A stretch of DNA of 64,000 nucleotides from Alishewanella jeotgali KCTC 22429 (GTDB lineage: Bacteria > Pseudomonadota > Gammaproteobacteria > Enterobacterales > Alteromonadaceae): positions 54,180 through 118,179 of the forward strand of contig NZ_AHTH01000004.1 of assembly GCF_000245735.1 (NCBI RefSeq), in the 5' to 3' direction. The position numbers were made by a program, and so were the translations under genes. Numbering within the stretch: the first letter of the stretch is position 1; each line of letters begins with the position of its first letter. Shown here one piece after another: positions 8,591 through 21,383 of the stretch. The notes beneath the pieces are model-generated. The model searched no databases and was not told the DNA's origin. It worked only from the letters and a program-made list of their open reading frames with translations.

Positions 8591-11500
8591 CGGCGACCTC
8601 CACAGCAGACTGTGGCTCTTGTTGCATAAAGTATTGCTCTAAACTTAGGATCAACGACTCCGGTACCCGATCGATAAAGGCGCCCCGGCTGCTGGCTTGC
8701 TGGCCACGCAAAAACAGATATACCACGCCGCCGATATGCTGCTGATAGCTGTAAGCGCCTTTTAAGCGGGCTTTTAAAAGCTTATGCAGGGCCAGGCTAT
8801 AAAGCACATATTGCAGCTCATAGCGGCTTTGTAAGATTTTCTGTTGCATCGCTGCCGGGTGATAAGCCGCATCATCCGGCCCCAGATAGTTTGATTTGTA
8901 ATCCAGCACGTAGTACTTACCCTGATGTTCAAACAGCAAGTCGATAAAGCCTTTTAACATGCCATTTAAGTAGTTGCGGCTAAGCTCAGGTCTGGCGGCA
9001 CCGCCCAGCACAGCGGCACTAACCCACTTATCCAGTTGCCGGGTACTGACCCCCTGCACGGCGAACCAGAACTCAGGCTCAGCCCGATAGCTACGCAAGG
9101 CATTAAGTGCTACCTGCCCCCCCCCCGGTAACGGAAAACTCAGCTGCAGATAGCCATGTAACCAACGACTTAATAACTCTGCGCGCTGCGCCCAGCTGCC
9201 GTGGCGGCAGCGCCGGGCAACCAGGCTTTGACACAGCTCAGGATCTGCAGCCACGGCGGCGAAGCCGTGCTCGGCTGCATCCTGCAACAAGTTATGCAGC
9301 AAGGTTCCTGGCCCGGCGCCGCGTGGAAAGTCATGCAAACTGACTAAGTCTGGCGTTGCTGGCAAGTACTGCGCTACAGCGGCAAACTGCGCTGTACTGT
9401 CTGCTGCCAGGGTTGCCGGGGAGGCATTCGGCATGACTTCTGCAAGCAGCGCACTGGCCTGTTCTTCCAACAGGTTATGTTCCAGCGCGGTATCGCCCTG
9501 ACTGGCAGCACCATAGGTTAACGCCGAATAACTTGCGATCCACCAGGGCACAAATGGCTGCGCGGTATTGCGTTGCCGCGCGGCAAACTGTGAGGCTGAG
9601 CCACTAAGCACCGGCGGCAAATGCTGCGGTGTGCTAAAAGCAGGCAAGGCAACCACCTGAATGTCTTTGCCATTAGCAGGCCACAGCGCCTCGGCTTGCT
9701 GTAGCAGCTGCAGCGGCTCTGTCGCCTGATCACAGCCCAGCAGATAGGCCAGCGCTGAGCGCTGCCAATCACCTACCGGACTTAAACTAAGCCAGGTCGC
9801 ATATTTGGCCCGGGTCACCGCCACATAGAGCTTGCGGATATCTTCGCCCAGCCGCTCCTGATCGGCGGTTGCCAGTTCAAGCTTACCGGGCGTCAGGCTT
9901 TGCACCAGTTCACCGGCTTCATTATGAAAGCTTACCAGCCGGTCATCATGACTTACCGGACGGCACAGGCTGATAAAGGGCAAGAATACCAGTGGATACT
10001 CCAGCCCTTTCGATTTATGGATGGTGACAATTTGGATCAGCTCAGCATCACTTTCCAGCCGCACTATCTGATCATCGGCAGGCTGGGCAATGGCTTCCTG
10101 CTGGTACAGATGCTGATAGAGATAGCGCAGCAAAGCATGCACACCATCCAGTTTGACACTGGCCTGCTGCAACAGCTCGGCCAGGTGCAGTAAATCGGTC
10201 AGATAGCGCTCGCCACCGGCGTTCACTAACACCCGCTCTGCCACCTGAAACTGCTGCACTAACTGGCGGATCAGCGCCAATACGCCGCGCTGCTGCCAGC
10301 AGTGGCTAAACTGATAAAACCATTCCTGATACTGCTGCCAAAGCCTATCGTCATGCCTTAGCGCATCCAACTGCGCCAGCGGCAAGGCCACCAGTGGCGT
10401 ATAGAGCGCGTTTAGCAGCGCCTGCTGATTGGCCGGCTCGGCACAGGCCTGCAACAGCAAATACAGATCGCTGGCCACTTCACTGTCGAACACGGAATTA
10501 CGATCCGATAAATACACGCTGGCCATGCCGCGCTCACGCAGCTGCTGCTGGATCAAATGCCCTTCCTGATGGGTACTGACCAAAATCGCAATATCTTTGC
10601 TTTGCAGCGGTTGTAAGGTCGGCGCTGTCGCAGCCTCCTGCTGCAGCATAAAACCCGTGCGCCCGACGGCCGCACTGCCCAGCAAAGCGCCAATATAGTC
10701 AGCAACCCGGCCCGCCAACTGCTCCCGGTACAGGGTTTTACTCAGTGCTTTGCTATCGTCTGCACCCTCGTCGAAACTGCCGACGCTGGCGGTCCACAGG
10801 GTTAAGGCAGCCGCGGCCGCTTGACCGTCAATCACCAGTTCAGCTTTAACGCCCCTGGCGTTAACTTCAGTAAAGGGCAACGGGTTGCCGCTGCTGTCAG
10901 CGAATAAAAATGCCTGCCTGGCGGCGCTTTGCTCCGCCGGACGAAACAACGCATTAACGGCCGCCACCATCTGCTTACTGGAGCGGAAATTGGTGGTCAG
11001 CGTATAGTGGCGCCCTACGGTATCGCGGCGGGCTTGCAGATAGGTGAAAATATCGCCGCCACGAAAGGCATAAATCGCCTGCTTCGGATCGCCAATCAAA
11101 TAGACTGCCTGTGCCGCTGCATTGCTGGCCAGCTGGTATACCACATTGAAAATGGCGTACTGCGCCGGATCGGTATCCTGAAACTCGTCAATCATCGCCA
11201 CCGGGTACTGCTGGCGTAAAATAGCGGCCAGTGCCGGCCCGGCATCACCCTCCAATGCACGCCGGCATTGCTGGATAATGTCATCAAAGCCCATTTTGGC
11301 TTGCTGCTGCAGTTGTTGCTCCAGCCGGGCCTTACACCAAGTTACCGCCTTTGGTAACAGTAATGGCCGCAGCGCCGGCCCCTCGGAGAGTAGCGCAACC
11401 AGATCCAGCAAGGCCGCCGGCCAATCCGCTGCCAGCGGCTCACCCTGATAATGCTGGTAAAACTGCTTGCCATAATTATCGACAAAAGAGGTTTTTAGTT

Positions 11501-12383
11501 CAGGTAACTGCGTTACGGCCTCAGCAACAGGTAAGGCCGTCCAATCCAGCAAGGGCGCAAAATCCTGACGGGCTTTTTTCAGATTATAGGTTCTGGGTTT
11601 ACTAAAGCTGCCGGCCGCTTCGGCCGCGGCAATCCAATCCAGCCAGGCCGGTAACGCCTGTTGCCAGTAGTAAAAGGCGCTACTTAGCCGCTGCTGATAA
11701 GCTTGCTCAGCCGCCAACAGCAGCTCAGCTAATTGTACCGGCTCAGAACTGGCACTGGCCTGTGCCCATAGTGGCCTTAGATCATCGAGTAAGGCTTCCG
11801 GTGTACGGTATAAAGCCTGGATCTGCTGCAGCTGTGCTTCAGGTAGCGGATAGCAGCAGCTGCGCCAAAAGTCTCTTACCGCCTCTAATTGCAGGGCGCT
11901 AAGATCGGTCAGCAACTCCTGTTGAAACAAACTGCCGCTATTAAACGCATGCTCGCGCAGCACCTGCTGGCACCAGCTATGGATGGTTTTTACACTGGCT
12001 TCATCCATGGCTTCGCTGGCCATTTGCAGCGCATAGGCACATTCCGGCCAATGCTGCGGGGCAAAATCGACTTTTAGTGCCTGCAACACCGCATCGGCGC
12101 TGGCCGAAGCGTCACGAAATACCGCCGCCGCCTCCACTAAACGCTGACGGATCCGATCCTTTAGCTCGGCCGTTGCCGCCTTGGTAAAGGTCACCACCAG
12201 AATATCAGCCGGCAATAGCGGTGTGCTGCGACTGGCCGCCGCTGTCAGCCTCGGCAGATGCGCCAGAATAAAACGTAAATACAGCGCTGCTATGGTATAG
12301 GTTTTACCGGTACCAGCACTGGCTTCAATCAATACACTGCCGTGCAGCGGCAATTGCAGCGGGCTGGTTAATTCTTGGCTCAT
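8580..12383 (-). CDS. recB: RecBCD enzyme subunit RecB (helicase-nuclease, exonuclease V beta)
   Basis: 3'-5' SF1A helicase and nuclease of RecBCD. The 1267-aa protein starts with Walker A EASAGTGKTYT (20-30); further helicase motifs seen are VVTFTKAA, MIDEFQDTD, LIGDPKQAIYAFRGGD, TNFRSS and VTIHKSKGLEYPLVFLP. The C-terminal PD-(D/E)XK nuclease domain has the catalytic LDYKSN near residue 1165. The start is supported by AGGAG close to the ATG. It lies 46 bp after recC and overlaps recD. Slightly longer than the E. coli protein (1180 aa). Confidence 0.97.
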   Translation of the reverse strand: MSQELTSPLQLPLHGSVLIEASAGTGKTYTIAALYLRFILAHLPRLTAAASRSTPLLPADILVVTFTKAATAELKDRIRQRLVEAAAVFRDASASADAVLQALKVDFAPQHWPECAYALQMASEAMDEASVKTIHSWCQQVLREHAFNSGSLFQQELLTDLSALQLEAVRDFWRSCCYPLPEAQLQQIQALYRTPEALLDDLRPLWAQASASSEPVQLAELLLAAEQAYQQRLSSAFYYWQQALPAWLDWIAAAEAAGSFSKPRTYNLKKARQDFAPLLDWTALPVAEAVTQLPELKTSFVDNYGKQFYQHYQGEPLAADWPAALLDLVALLSEGPALRPLLLPKAVTWCKARLEQQLQQQAKMGFDDIIQQCRRALEGDAGPALAAILRQQYPVAMIDEFQDTDPAQYAIFNVVYQLASNAAAQAVYLIGDPKQAIYAFRGGDIFTYLQARRDTVGRHYTLTTNFRSSKQMVAAVNALFRPAEQSAARQAFLFADSSGNPLPFTEVNARGVKAELVIDGQAAAAALTLWTASVGSFDEGADDSKALSKTLYREQLAGRVADYIGALLGSAAVGRTGFMLQQEAATAPTLQPLQSKDIAILVSTHQEGHLIQQQLRERGMASVYLSDRNSVFDSEVASDLYLLLQACAEPANQQALLNALYTPLVALPLAQLDALRHDDRLWQQYQEWFYQFSHCWQQRGVLALIRQLVQQFQVAERVLVNAGGERYLTDLLHLAELLQQASVKLDGVHALLRYLYQHLYQQEAIAQPADDQIVRLESDAELIQIVTIHKSKGLEYPLVFLPFISLCRPVSHDDRLVSFHNEAGELVQSLTPGKLELATADQERLGEDIRKLYVAVTRAKYATWLSLSPVGDWQRSALAYLLGCDQATEPLQLLQQAEALWPANGKDIQVVALPAFSTPQHLPPVLSGSASQFAARQRNTAQPFVPWWIASYSALTYGAASQGDTALEHNLLEEQASALLAEVMPNASPATLAADSTAQFAAVAQYLPATPDLVSLHDFPRGAGPGTLLHNLLQDAAEHGFAAVAADPELCQSLVARRCRHGSWAQRAELLSRWLHGYLQLSFPLPGGGQVALNALRSYRAEPEFWFAVQGVSTRQLDKWVSAAVLGGAARPELSRNYLNGMLKGFIDLLFEHQGKYYVLDYKSNYLGPDDAAYHPAAMQQKILQSRYELQYVLYSLALHKLLKARLKGAYSYQQHIGGVVYLFLRGQQASSRGAFIDRVPESLILSLEQYFMQQEPQSAVEVADAD

Positions 12384-12429
12384 GGCTGCTCCTGGCTCGT
12401 GATTGCTAATGACTCATGCTGCGCCTGAA

Positions 12430-15400
12430 TCATGGCTGCGCCTCCGCTGTTATATCCCCGGAATTCATATCTAAAGCACCTAGCGATGCCACCAGGGCAC
12501 TAAGCGGTTGTGCTGTTGCTGCCTGCAGCTGTTGGAAGAACGGCCGGTAATACGCCACCCTATCGCTAAAGCCGGCATCCAACAGTTGCTGTGCCTGCGC
12601 GTAATAGCGCGCCAGATAAGGCGTATCGGCCCGCACCCCCTCCTGATACGCGTTACCGTGATAACGGCCGGCAAGTTTCGACAGACTGTACTCTTCCTGC
12701 TTCTGCTCGGCTTTATACCAATCAGCCGCCAGCTCTAATGCCAGCGGTAATGGCTGACACAGCGCCTGTTGTAACCAAGCCGCAAGTTGCTCTAGCTCTG
12801 CCCTGGCTTGCGACGCGATTAGCGGTGCCAGGGTCAGAAAACCATCGGCGCCCAGGATCACCGTGCTGGGTGCCTGCTTCAGCACTGTGCAGGCGACCAG
12901 ATGTTTCAGATACCCCGTAACCAGATTACGCCACTGATAACTGACACTGCGCGGTTTGACTTCGACCACCTTGCTGGCGGTCAGCTCCAGTTGCAGAATT
13001 GCCTCTGGCGTGGCATAGAGTGTATTGAGCTCCGCCTCCAGCAAGACGTCACCCAGTTGCAGCTGATAAGTCTTGGCCGCCAGCGGCGTACTTTGCTGCA
13101 CCAGCGCAGAGCGTGCCTGATATAACGCCAACACGGTTTGCTCGGTGCGGGCCAGATCCGGCCCGGCTGCTGCACCATAGGGTAAGTCACCGGCTTGCTT
13201 CAGACGTTGTTGCTGCTGACGCAGCAGTGCTAAAGCTTGTTCATCATTTTGCGGCTGCTCTGCCAGCAATGCTGTCAGTAGCTGATGTTTCACCTGCCAC
13301 ACCGCCAGTCCGTTCAAAGCAAAGGGCTCAACATCCGGCAAGGCCTCAGGCGTACTCTGCAGGTAAACCCCTAAGCGGCGCCGCGCCAATAACTGCGCCG
13401 GCTCTTTTAACAGCAACTGTAAATCCAATAAGCTAAAGGGCGCTTCGGCTTGAAATGGCGCCAAAGGTTCAGCCCTGCCACCGGTAACGCGTACCGCTCC
13501 ACCCGACAACTCGGTTACGCGTTTCAACGGAGATTTATCACTATCCTGATGAATACTAAGCCATTCTTTGGCATAGCTAAAGTAAGGCGAGTTTGGTTCG
13601 GCAGCAAAGTATGCCGGCGCAAAAGGCTGCAGCTTATGGGCGGTGGTCAGGCGTGCAGCCAGTGTCGGGGTGCCCGCTGGCGCTGGCCAAAGTGCATTCA
13701 ATTGGTCCTGTAGCTGGCCGACCAGCACCGAAGGCGGCAGTTCACTGTTATCCTGGGCACTGGCGCCAACCCAGCTGATATAGAATTGTTGTCTGGCCGA
13801 TAACAAGGCTTCTAAAAACAGATAGCGGTCATCTTCACGACGCGAGCGATCACCGGGCCGGTAATGCAGACGCATAAGATCAAAATCGGTTTTCGGGCTT
13901 TGCCGCGGGTAATCGCCCTCATTCATCCCCAGCAAACAAATGCGCTGAAACGGAATGGCCCGCATTGGCATCAGCGTGGCGAAGTTCACACTTCCGGCCA
14001 TAAACCGTTGTTGCAGGTTGGGCTCGTCGACACTGGCAAGCCACAGCTCCGCGACGATACTAACAGGTAAAACCGCCGTGAACTGTGCCTCCTGGGTGCT
14101 TTGCAACCAGTCATCCAGCGTATCGCGTAACCTGGTCAGCAGTAACATTTCCTGCTCATTGTCTGCTGTAAACAGTTGATCTAACAGGTTACTCAGCAGT
14201 TGATGCCAATTGGCCGGGCTGCGCTCAACCTGCAGCTGCTGCCAGCAGTGCTGTAAGGTTTCCACCAGTGCTGCCAGCGCCCCTATCGCTTGCGCTTCCA
14301 GTGCAGACACCTCAGCATAAGCGGCGATATCTTGCCAGGATGCGGCCGTGGCGCCGGCAGCATAACCATAAAGCAAGCGGTTCAGCGCAAACTGCCAGCT
14401 GTTTTGCTGCCAGCTATAACTTAACCCCAGCCCCTGACGCTGAGTGGCATCCAGACCCCAGCGTGCCCCTGCGGCAGCTGCCCACTGTTGTAGTTGACTG
14501 ACCTGCTGCTCGCTCAGAACAAAACGACGCCGCAGTGCCGGGACCTGCAGTAAGTCAAACAGTTCACTGTGACTAAAGCGCTGCGTTGGCGCCTGTAGTA
14601 TCAGCTCCAGCGCCTGCAATAGCGGGTTGCGCTGGCGCTGGCCCTGATCGGCCAGCGTATAAGGGATATAACGCGGATCATCCGCCGCCAGCCGGCCAAA
14701 CACCGCAGTAATATAGGGTGCATAGCTGTTGATGTCAGGTACCATCACCATAATATCGCGCGGTTGTAAGCTGGGATCGGCATCAAAGGCGGCCAGCAAA
14801 TGGTCATGTAACACTTCCACTTCCCGCAAAGCACTGTGACAACGCTGAAACACTATCGATTTATCGGTTAGCGGATCCGGCGCTGGCCAATGTTGCTGAC
14901 TTTCCTGATTGGGCCTGAGGTGCAGAATATCGTGTTGCAGGCGGCCTAATAAATGCGTTGGCTCCGCCTCATCAAACAGATCAAACCGTAAATTGGTAAA
15001 GGCAGCCGCTTTAGCTGCCGTTTCATCAAATTCATCTAACAGTCGGATATAATCCCGCCCCTGTTTGCCCCAGGACGCCAGCAACGGCGGCGCATACTGA
15101 TGCAGCTCTGACAGCAGCAGCGAGCCGGAGCTTTGGTTTTTGCTGCGAAATCTGGGCTTAGCATACTGGCGCAACAGATCGCGGCCGGCAATAATATCGG
15201 CCCAATGATACTGACAGGGGTTATGGACGCAGAGCACGATCTGACATAGTCCTTTCAGGGCATGTAGCACTTCCAGCGTTTGCCGGGGTAACGAGGAAAT
15301 ACCGAATACCACAATCCGCGGTGGCACGCCGTCGGGGCGCTGCTGCGCCGTCAGGCTGGCCGCAGCACTTAAAAAACGCTGATGCAGTGCCGCCCTGTTG

Positions 15401-16068
15401 CTGCAAATCTGCTCGGCACCGATATCCTGCACCAAAGCCTGCCATAGTTTTGCCTGCCAGCGCTGTTCGTCAGGCAAGGGGATATTCTGCCCCGACTGGG
15501 CCAGTACCAGCTCACCACGGCCCCAACTATCCAGCCAGTCCGCGCGATACACCTGATACTGGTCAAACAGATCGGCCAGCTTGTCGCTTAACTGAAATAA
15601 TTTGCGCTGCTCAGGCCCGGCCAGACTGCTTTGCTGCTCGTCGGTGGCAGTTTGCAGCTGATGAGCCGCAGCGCCGGGTTGAGCCGCGGCCTTATCTACC
15701 GGCGCGATATAATGCGCCAGCGCTTTAAAGTCTGGATCCGCAGCGACCAGTGCCGGCAATAATCGGAGAATACGCCAGCGGAGCCGCTGCTTATCAAAGG
15801 GGGAGTGTTTCGGAATATCCGGGCCCAGCACACTGCGATAAAGCCGCCATACCAGACGCGCCGGCAAACTGACTTCCAGCATAGTCGCAATACCGGTCTG
15901 TCGTGCCAGCGCCTGCTTTAACCACTGCGCTATACCATTGGATTGCACCAACAGCACTTCCTGCTCCAGCGGTGGCAGTGGATAGCGATCCAGCAATTCG
16001 ACAGTTAGGGCGGTCAGATCTTCGAGGCGGTGGCTATGCGCAACAATAAAACCGGGCGTCAGCATCAA
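12430..16068 (-). CDS. recC: RecBCD enzyme subunit RecC (exonuclease V gamma)
   Basis: RecC is the Chi-scanning and scaffold subunit of RecBCD. The 1212-aa protein starts FIVAHSHRLEDL and has the typical N-terminal SNGIAQWLKQALA, FGISSLP and LGMNEGDYPRQ segments of RecC; nuclease and ATPase motifs are degenerate, as usual. An AAAAGGAA sequence lies just upstream of the ATG. It is the first gene of the recC-recB-recD series; the 145-bp region upstream probably carries the promoter (a TATATT stretch is visible) but I cannot define it. E. coli RecC has 1122 aa. Confidence 0.95.
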   Translation of the reverse strand: MMLTPGFIVAHSHRLEDLTALTVELLDRYPLPPLEQEVLLVQSNGIAQWLKQALARQTGIATMLEVSLPARLVWRLYRSVLGPDIPKHSPFDKQRLRWRILRLLPALVAADPDFKALAHYIAPVDKAAAQPGAAAHQLQTATDEQQSSLAGPEQRKLFQLSDKLADLFDQYQVYRADWLDSWGRGELVLAQSGQNIPLPDEQRWQAKLWQALVQDIGAEQICSNRAALHQRFLSAAASLTAQQRPDGVPPRIVVFGISSLPRQTLEVLHALKGLCQIVLCVHNPCQYHWADIIAGRDLLRQYAKPRFRSKNQSSGSLLLSELHQYAPPLLASWGKQGRDYIRLLDEFDETAAKAAAFTNLRFDLFDEAEPTHLLGRLQHDILHLRPNQESQQHWPAPDPLTDKSIVFQRCHSALREVEVLHDHLLAAFDADPSLQPRDIMVMVPDINSYAPYITAVFGRLAADDPRYIPYTLADQGQRQRNPLLQALELILQAPTQRFSHSELFDLLQVPALRRRFVLSEQQVSQLQQWAAAAGARWGLDATQRQGLGLSYSWQQNSWQFALNRLLYGYAAGATAASWQDIAAYAEVSALEAQAIGALAALVETLQHCWQQLQVERSPANWHQLLSNLLDQLFTADNEQEMLLLTRLRDTLDDWLQSTQEAQFTAVLPVSIVAELWLASVDEPNLQQRFMAGSVNFATLMPMRAIPFQRICLLGMNEGDYPRQSPKTDFDLMRLHYRPGDRSRREDDRYLFLEALLSARQQFYISWVGASAQDNSELPPSVLVGQLQDQLNALWPAPAGTPTLAARLTTAHKLQPFAPAYFAAEPNSPYFSYAKEWLSIHQDSDKSPLKRVTELSGGAVRVTGGRAEPLAPFQAEAPFSLLDLQLLLKEPAQLLARRRLGVYLQSTPEALPDVEPFALNGLAVWQVKHQLLTALLAEQPQNDEQALALLRQQQQRLKQAGDLPYGAAAGPDLARTEQTVLALYQARSALVQQSTPLAAKTYQLQLGDVLLEAELNTLYATPEAILQLELTASKVVEVKPRSVSYQWRNLVTGYLKHLVACTVLKQAPSTVILGADGFLTLAPLIASQARAELEQLAAWLQQALCQPLPLALELAADWYKAEQKQEEYSLSKLAGRYHGNAYQEGVRADTPYLARYYAQAQQLLDAGFSDRVAYYRPFFQQLQAATAQPLSALVASLGALDMNSGDITAEAQP

Positions 16069-16213
16069 GATTCCTTTTCACAGGCGACAGTTAACAGCAG
16101 GCAGACAGCATAGAAGATCCGGTTTCAGCTGTCAGACTGTAAATATATCCACTGTACCCTAAACCAGCAGCAGTGCAAGCCTGACACCGCTAACTGCCCG
16201 ATATTTATCCAGA

Positions 16214-16753
16214 TTATTTAAACTTAACCTCAAGTGGCGCCACCCGGCGATAGCTGGCGCTGTGTCCTGTTACCCATTCACCGTTTTGCAGATAACGCGC
16301 GCTCACGGTTAAGATATCGCCAGTCAGGGTACTGACTGACTCCACCATCGTAATGCCGTTGGCATTATTTTCGACTGCCTCGCGCGCGATGATCCGCTGG
16401 TTATTATCTTCAAACGTCATACTGCCGTGGGTATAAAAACCGGCCGTCGTAAAATAGTAGTAATTAATACTTTGTTTGGCTTCATCCCAATAAATAATCG
16501 ACTCGCCGCCATAAACACCATCATTAATCGAATGCACCGTTTTTATCGCATTGCCGTTTAAAGCCCGTTGCCAGTGTGAGCGATCAATCATTTTTTCGGC
16601 GGCGCCGCTTTGGGTCAGATCGCCCTGCCAGTAGGTATCCAGATAGGGTCTGAAGGGTTCAAGTTTTGGATGTAATGTAGCTTGCTCAGCCTGTAGCGAG
16701 AAGCTAAACAGGCTCAATAGCAGGATCAGCAGGACTTGGTTTGCTCGCAGCAT
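16214..16753 (-). CDS. Small exported protein of unknown function
   Basis: I chose the ATG with GGAG 6 nt upstream, which gives a 179-aa protein starting MLRANQVLLILLLSLFSFSL; an in-frame start 8 codons earlier has no such support. The N-terminus is a Sec signal peptide ending near LQAEQ. The mature part, about 155 residues, is rich in aromatic residues and beta-strand patterns (DTYWQGDL, YYYFTTAGFYTHGSM, SVSTLTGD), like a lipocalin-type or DUF1579-type fold, but I cannot name a family. It stands alone between recC and the ABC exporter and is read in the same direction. Confidence 0.75.
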   Translation of the reverse strand: MLRANQVLLILLLSLFSFSLQAEQATLHPKLEPFRPYLDTYWQGDLTQSGAAEKMIDRSHWQRALNGNAIKTVHSINDGVYGGESIIYWDEAKQSINYYYFTTAGFYTHGSMTFEDNNQRIIAREAVENNANGITMVESVSTLTGDILTVSARYLQNGEWVTGHSASYRRVAPLEVKFK

Positions 16754-16807
16754 GGGGTACTCCGTTATCGTTATCATTATTGAGGATCGGATCCTAAGTA
16801 AAACCGA

Positions 16808-18568
16808 TCAGGCCAATAACTGCAACTCGGCAAGCTCGCGATAAAGCGGACAGGTCGCTACCAGTTCGCTATGGCTGCCACTGGCCAGCAGCCGCCCCTG
16901 ATCCAGCACCAGGATCCGGTCAGCATTTAATACCGTGCTCAGCCGATGGGCGATAATCAGCGTGGTTTTTTGCTGCATCAACTCCTGCAACGCCAGTTTG
17001 ACCGCATGTTCACTGGCAGCATCCAGCGCACTGGTGGCTTCGTCCAGCAACAAAATTGGGCGATCCGCCAAAATGGCCCGGGCAATCGCAATACGCTGCT
17101 TCTGACCGCCAGACAGGCGCACACCCCGCTCGCCCAGTTGAGTCTGATATCCTTCTGGTAAGTCGCAGATAAACTGATCAGCCCGCGCCGCAACACAGGC
17201 GGCAATCACCTGCTCCAGACTGGCCTCTGGCCGGCCATAACGCACGTTTTCCAGCACCGAGTTGGCAAAGATCACTGCCTCCTGTGGCACCAGCGCAAAT
17301 TGACGGCGCAGTTGTGCCGGCTCGAGCGCTGTGATCGGCAGTTGGTCCAGATAAATCGACCCGGCGCTGACATCATAAAAACGCTGCAGCAACTGAAAGA
17401 GGGTACTTTTACCCGCGCCACTGGGGCCAACTAACGCCACCCGCTCACCCGCCTTGACCTCAAAACTAAGCTGCTGCAGCACCGGCTGTGCCGGCGACAG
17501 CGGATAAGCAAAGCTGACGGCGTCAAAACGTAAATCGCCGCTTAGCTTTGCTGGCAGTGCAATCGGCTGCGCAGGCGCAGCGATTTGTACCGGTTCACTG
17601 GCCAGTTCCTGCAGCCGCTCTGCTGCACCTGCGGCCCGCTGCACTTCACCTATCACTTCGCTAATAGTGGCCATGCCGCCGGCGACCATCACCGCATAGA
17701 ATAAAAACGCAGTCAGTTGGCCGGCGCTGATACTGCCAGTTAACACATTCTGCGCACCAATATAGCCAACTACTGTCACCGCGCCGATGCTAAGTAGCAT
17801 CACCGAGGCAATAAGTAGGGCACGATAAAAGATCCGGCCCCGTGCCGCTGCCAGTACCGCATCGATTTTTTGCGCAAAATGCTGTTCATCGCGCAGTTCA
17901 TGGCCATAGGATTGCACGGTATGAATTTCATGCAGGCTTTCATCAACATGAGCGCCAATATCAGCCAACCGATCCTGACTTTGCCTGGCCAGCTTGCGCA
18001 CCTTTTTACCAAGGATAAAAATCGGTGCCAACACCAAGGGCACTGCTAAAAATACCAATAACGTCAGCTTAATACTGGTAAAGGCCATCATTGTCAGGCC
18101 ACCGATGGCGGTAACCGCTGAGCGTAGCGCCATCGACAGGCTGGAGCCGACCACGCTTTGTAATAAGGTGGTGTCGGCAGTAAAACGCGAAATCACCTCG
18201 CCGGTACGGGTTTCACTGTAAAACGCCGGTGATAGCTTAAGTAAATGTTGAAACACCTGGTTGCGCAGATCGGCACTGACCCGCTCACCGAGCCAGCTCA
18301 TAAAATAGAAGCGGAAAAATACCGCCAGAGCCCCCACCAGCGTGATAGCCAGTACCAGTAGCGTCAGTTCGTTTAAACGGCTGCTATTGCCGGCAACAAA
18401 GCCTTCGTCTACCAATAAACGTACGCCCTGCCCTAAAGCCAGCCAGGCCAGCGAGCTAAGCAGTAAAAACAGCAGCGCCGCTAACACCCGGCCGCGATAA
18501 GGATTTAAAAAACCGGCAACCCAGTGTAAAACACCTGGCTGCTGTTGTTGTGGCGAAGCACTCATCAT
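16808..18568 (-). CDS. ABC exporter, fused permease and ATPase (MsbA-like)
   Basis: Half-transporter of the ABCB type, expected to work as a homodimer in the inner membrane exporting lipids or drugs. Residues 25-305 hold six membrane segments. The nucleotide-binding domain has Walker A GPSGAGKST (about 380), signature LSGGQKQR (about 480), Walker B ILLLDEATSALD and the switch His in IIAHRLSTV. Length 586 aa is normal. Similar stand-alone proteins are often annotated as MsbA-related, but the essential msbA is usually linked to lpxK, which is absent here, so a specific substrate cannot be assigned. The start has two adjacent ATG codons without a strong ribosome-binding site. Confidence 0.9.
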   Translation of the reverse strand: MMSASPQQQQPGVLHWVAGFLNPYRGRVLAALLFLLLSSLAWLALGQGVRLLVDEGFVAGNSSRLNELTLLVLAITLVGALAVFFRFYFMSWLGERVSADLRNQVFQHLLKLSPAFYSETRTGEVISRFTADTTLLQSVVGSSLSMALRSAVTAIGGLTMMAFTSIKLTLLVFLAVPLVLAPIFILGKKVRKLARQSQDRLADIGAHVDESLHEIHTVQSYGHELRDEQHFAQKIDAVLAAARGRIFYRALLIASVMLLSIGAVTVVGYIGAQNVLTGSISAGQLTAFLFYAVMVAGGMATISEVIGEVQRAAGAAERLQELASEPVQIAAPAQPIALPAKLSGDLRFDAVSFAYPLSPAQPVLQQLSFEVKAGERVALVGPSGAGKSTLFQLLQRFYDVSAGSIYLDQLPITALEPAQLRRQFALVPQEAVIFANSVLENVRYGRPEASLEQVIAACVAARADQFICDLPEGYQTQLGERGVRLSGGQKQRIAIARAILADRPILLLDEATSALDAASEHAVKLALQELMQQKTTLIIAHRLSTVLNADRILVLDQGRLLASGSHSELVATCPLYRELAELQLLA

Positions 18569-18736
18569 TAATTCTGCAATTCTGCTCGGCTAAAAGCTCA
18601 GAAGTGGCGTTGTAACCGGCATTAAACAAGAGGCCAATAGAAAATTTCTGCATCCGCTAAAAATGCAGCTCAAATCTGGGCGGCGACAGCCGATATAAAA
18701 ATACTGACGTTAAACCCGTTCTGATCGGAGCTAAGC

Positions 18737-19024
18737 ATGGCCAAATTTCATCCGCAGGCAATTACCCCGGAGCAAACCTCGGAACTGCGTTACTTACATA
18801 AAGTGATGCAGGCACTGGATATTCTGGGGGAGCACCCACAGCTGCATGTGGTCGCCTACGGCCGGATCTGGCGCTATCCTGATATGCTGCAAACCGCCAT
18901 GCGCTATGCCTATCTGGCGCAACTACACGGTTTTAATATTGAGCCGTTCCGGCGCTGGTATAACCGCGATGCGGAAATCTTCTCACACTATGGGATCCAG
19001 TGGTTTAATGGTCAGCAAGTTTGA
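18737..19024 (+). CDS. Small conserved-looking protein of unknown function
   Basis: A 95-aa soluble protein rich in Tyr, His and Trp (YGRIWRYPDML, FRRWYNRDAEIF). No signal peptide or membrane segment. The start follows a GATCGGAGC sequence close to the ATG. It is divergent from the ABC exporter and lies 156 bp upstream of katG in the same direction; the gap contains A/T-rich sequence where katG probably has its own promoter. I do not recognise a family. Confidence 0.7.
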   Translation: MAKFHPQAITPEQTSELRYLHKVMQALDILGEHPQLHVVAYGRIWRYPDMLQTAMRYAYLAQLHGFNIEPFRRWYNRDAEIFSHYGIQWFNGQQV

Positions 19025-19177
19025 AATAAACAGTTAAAATCTTGCTTTTTAATTGCTAAAAGCTATTAGGCTATTCGCTTTAAGTTATTTTTCCTTTTCC
19101 ATATTGGGGTCTATAGTTATTGCAACTTATTGACGTATCACGCGTCGTACCCTTTGCAATAACCAAAACAGGAGTGA

Positions 19178-21367
<2,190 letters not shown>

Positions 21368-21383
21368 GTGGTCTTTACCCAAA

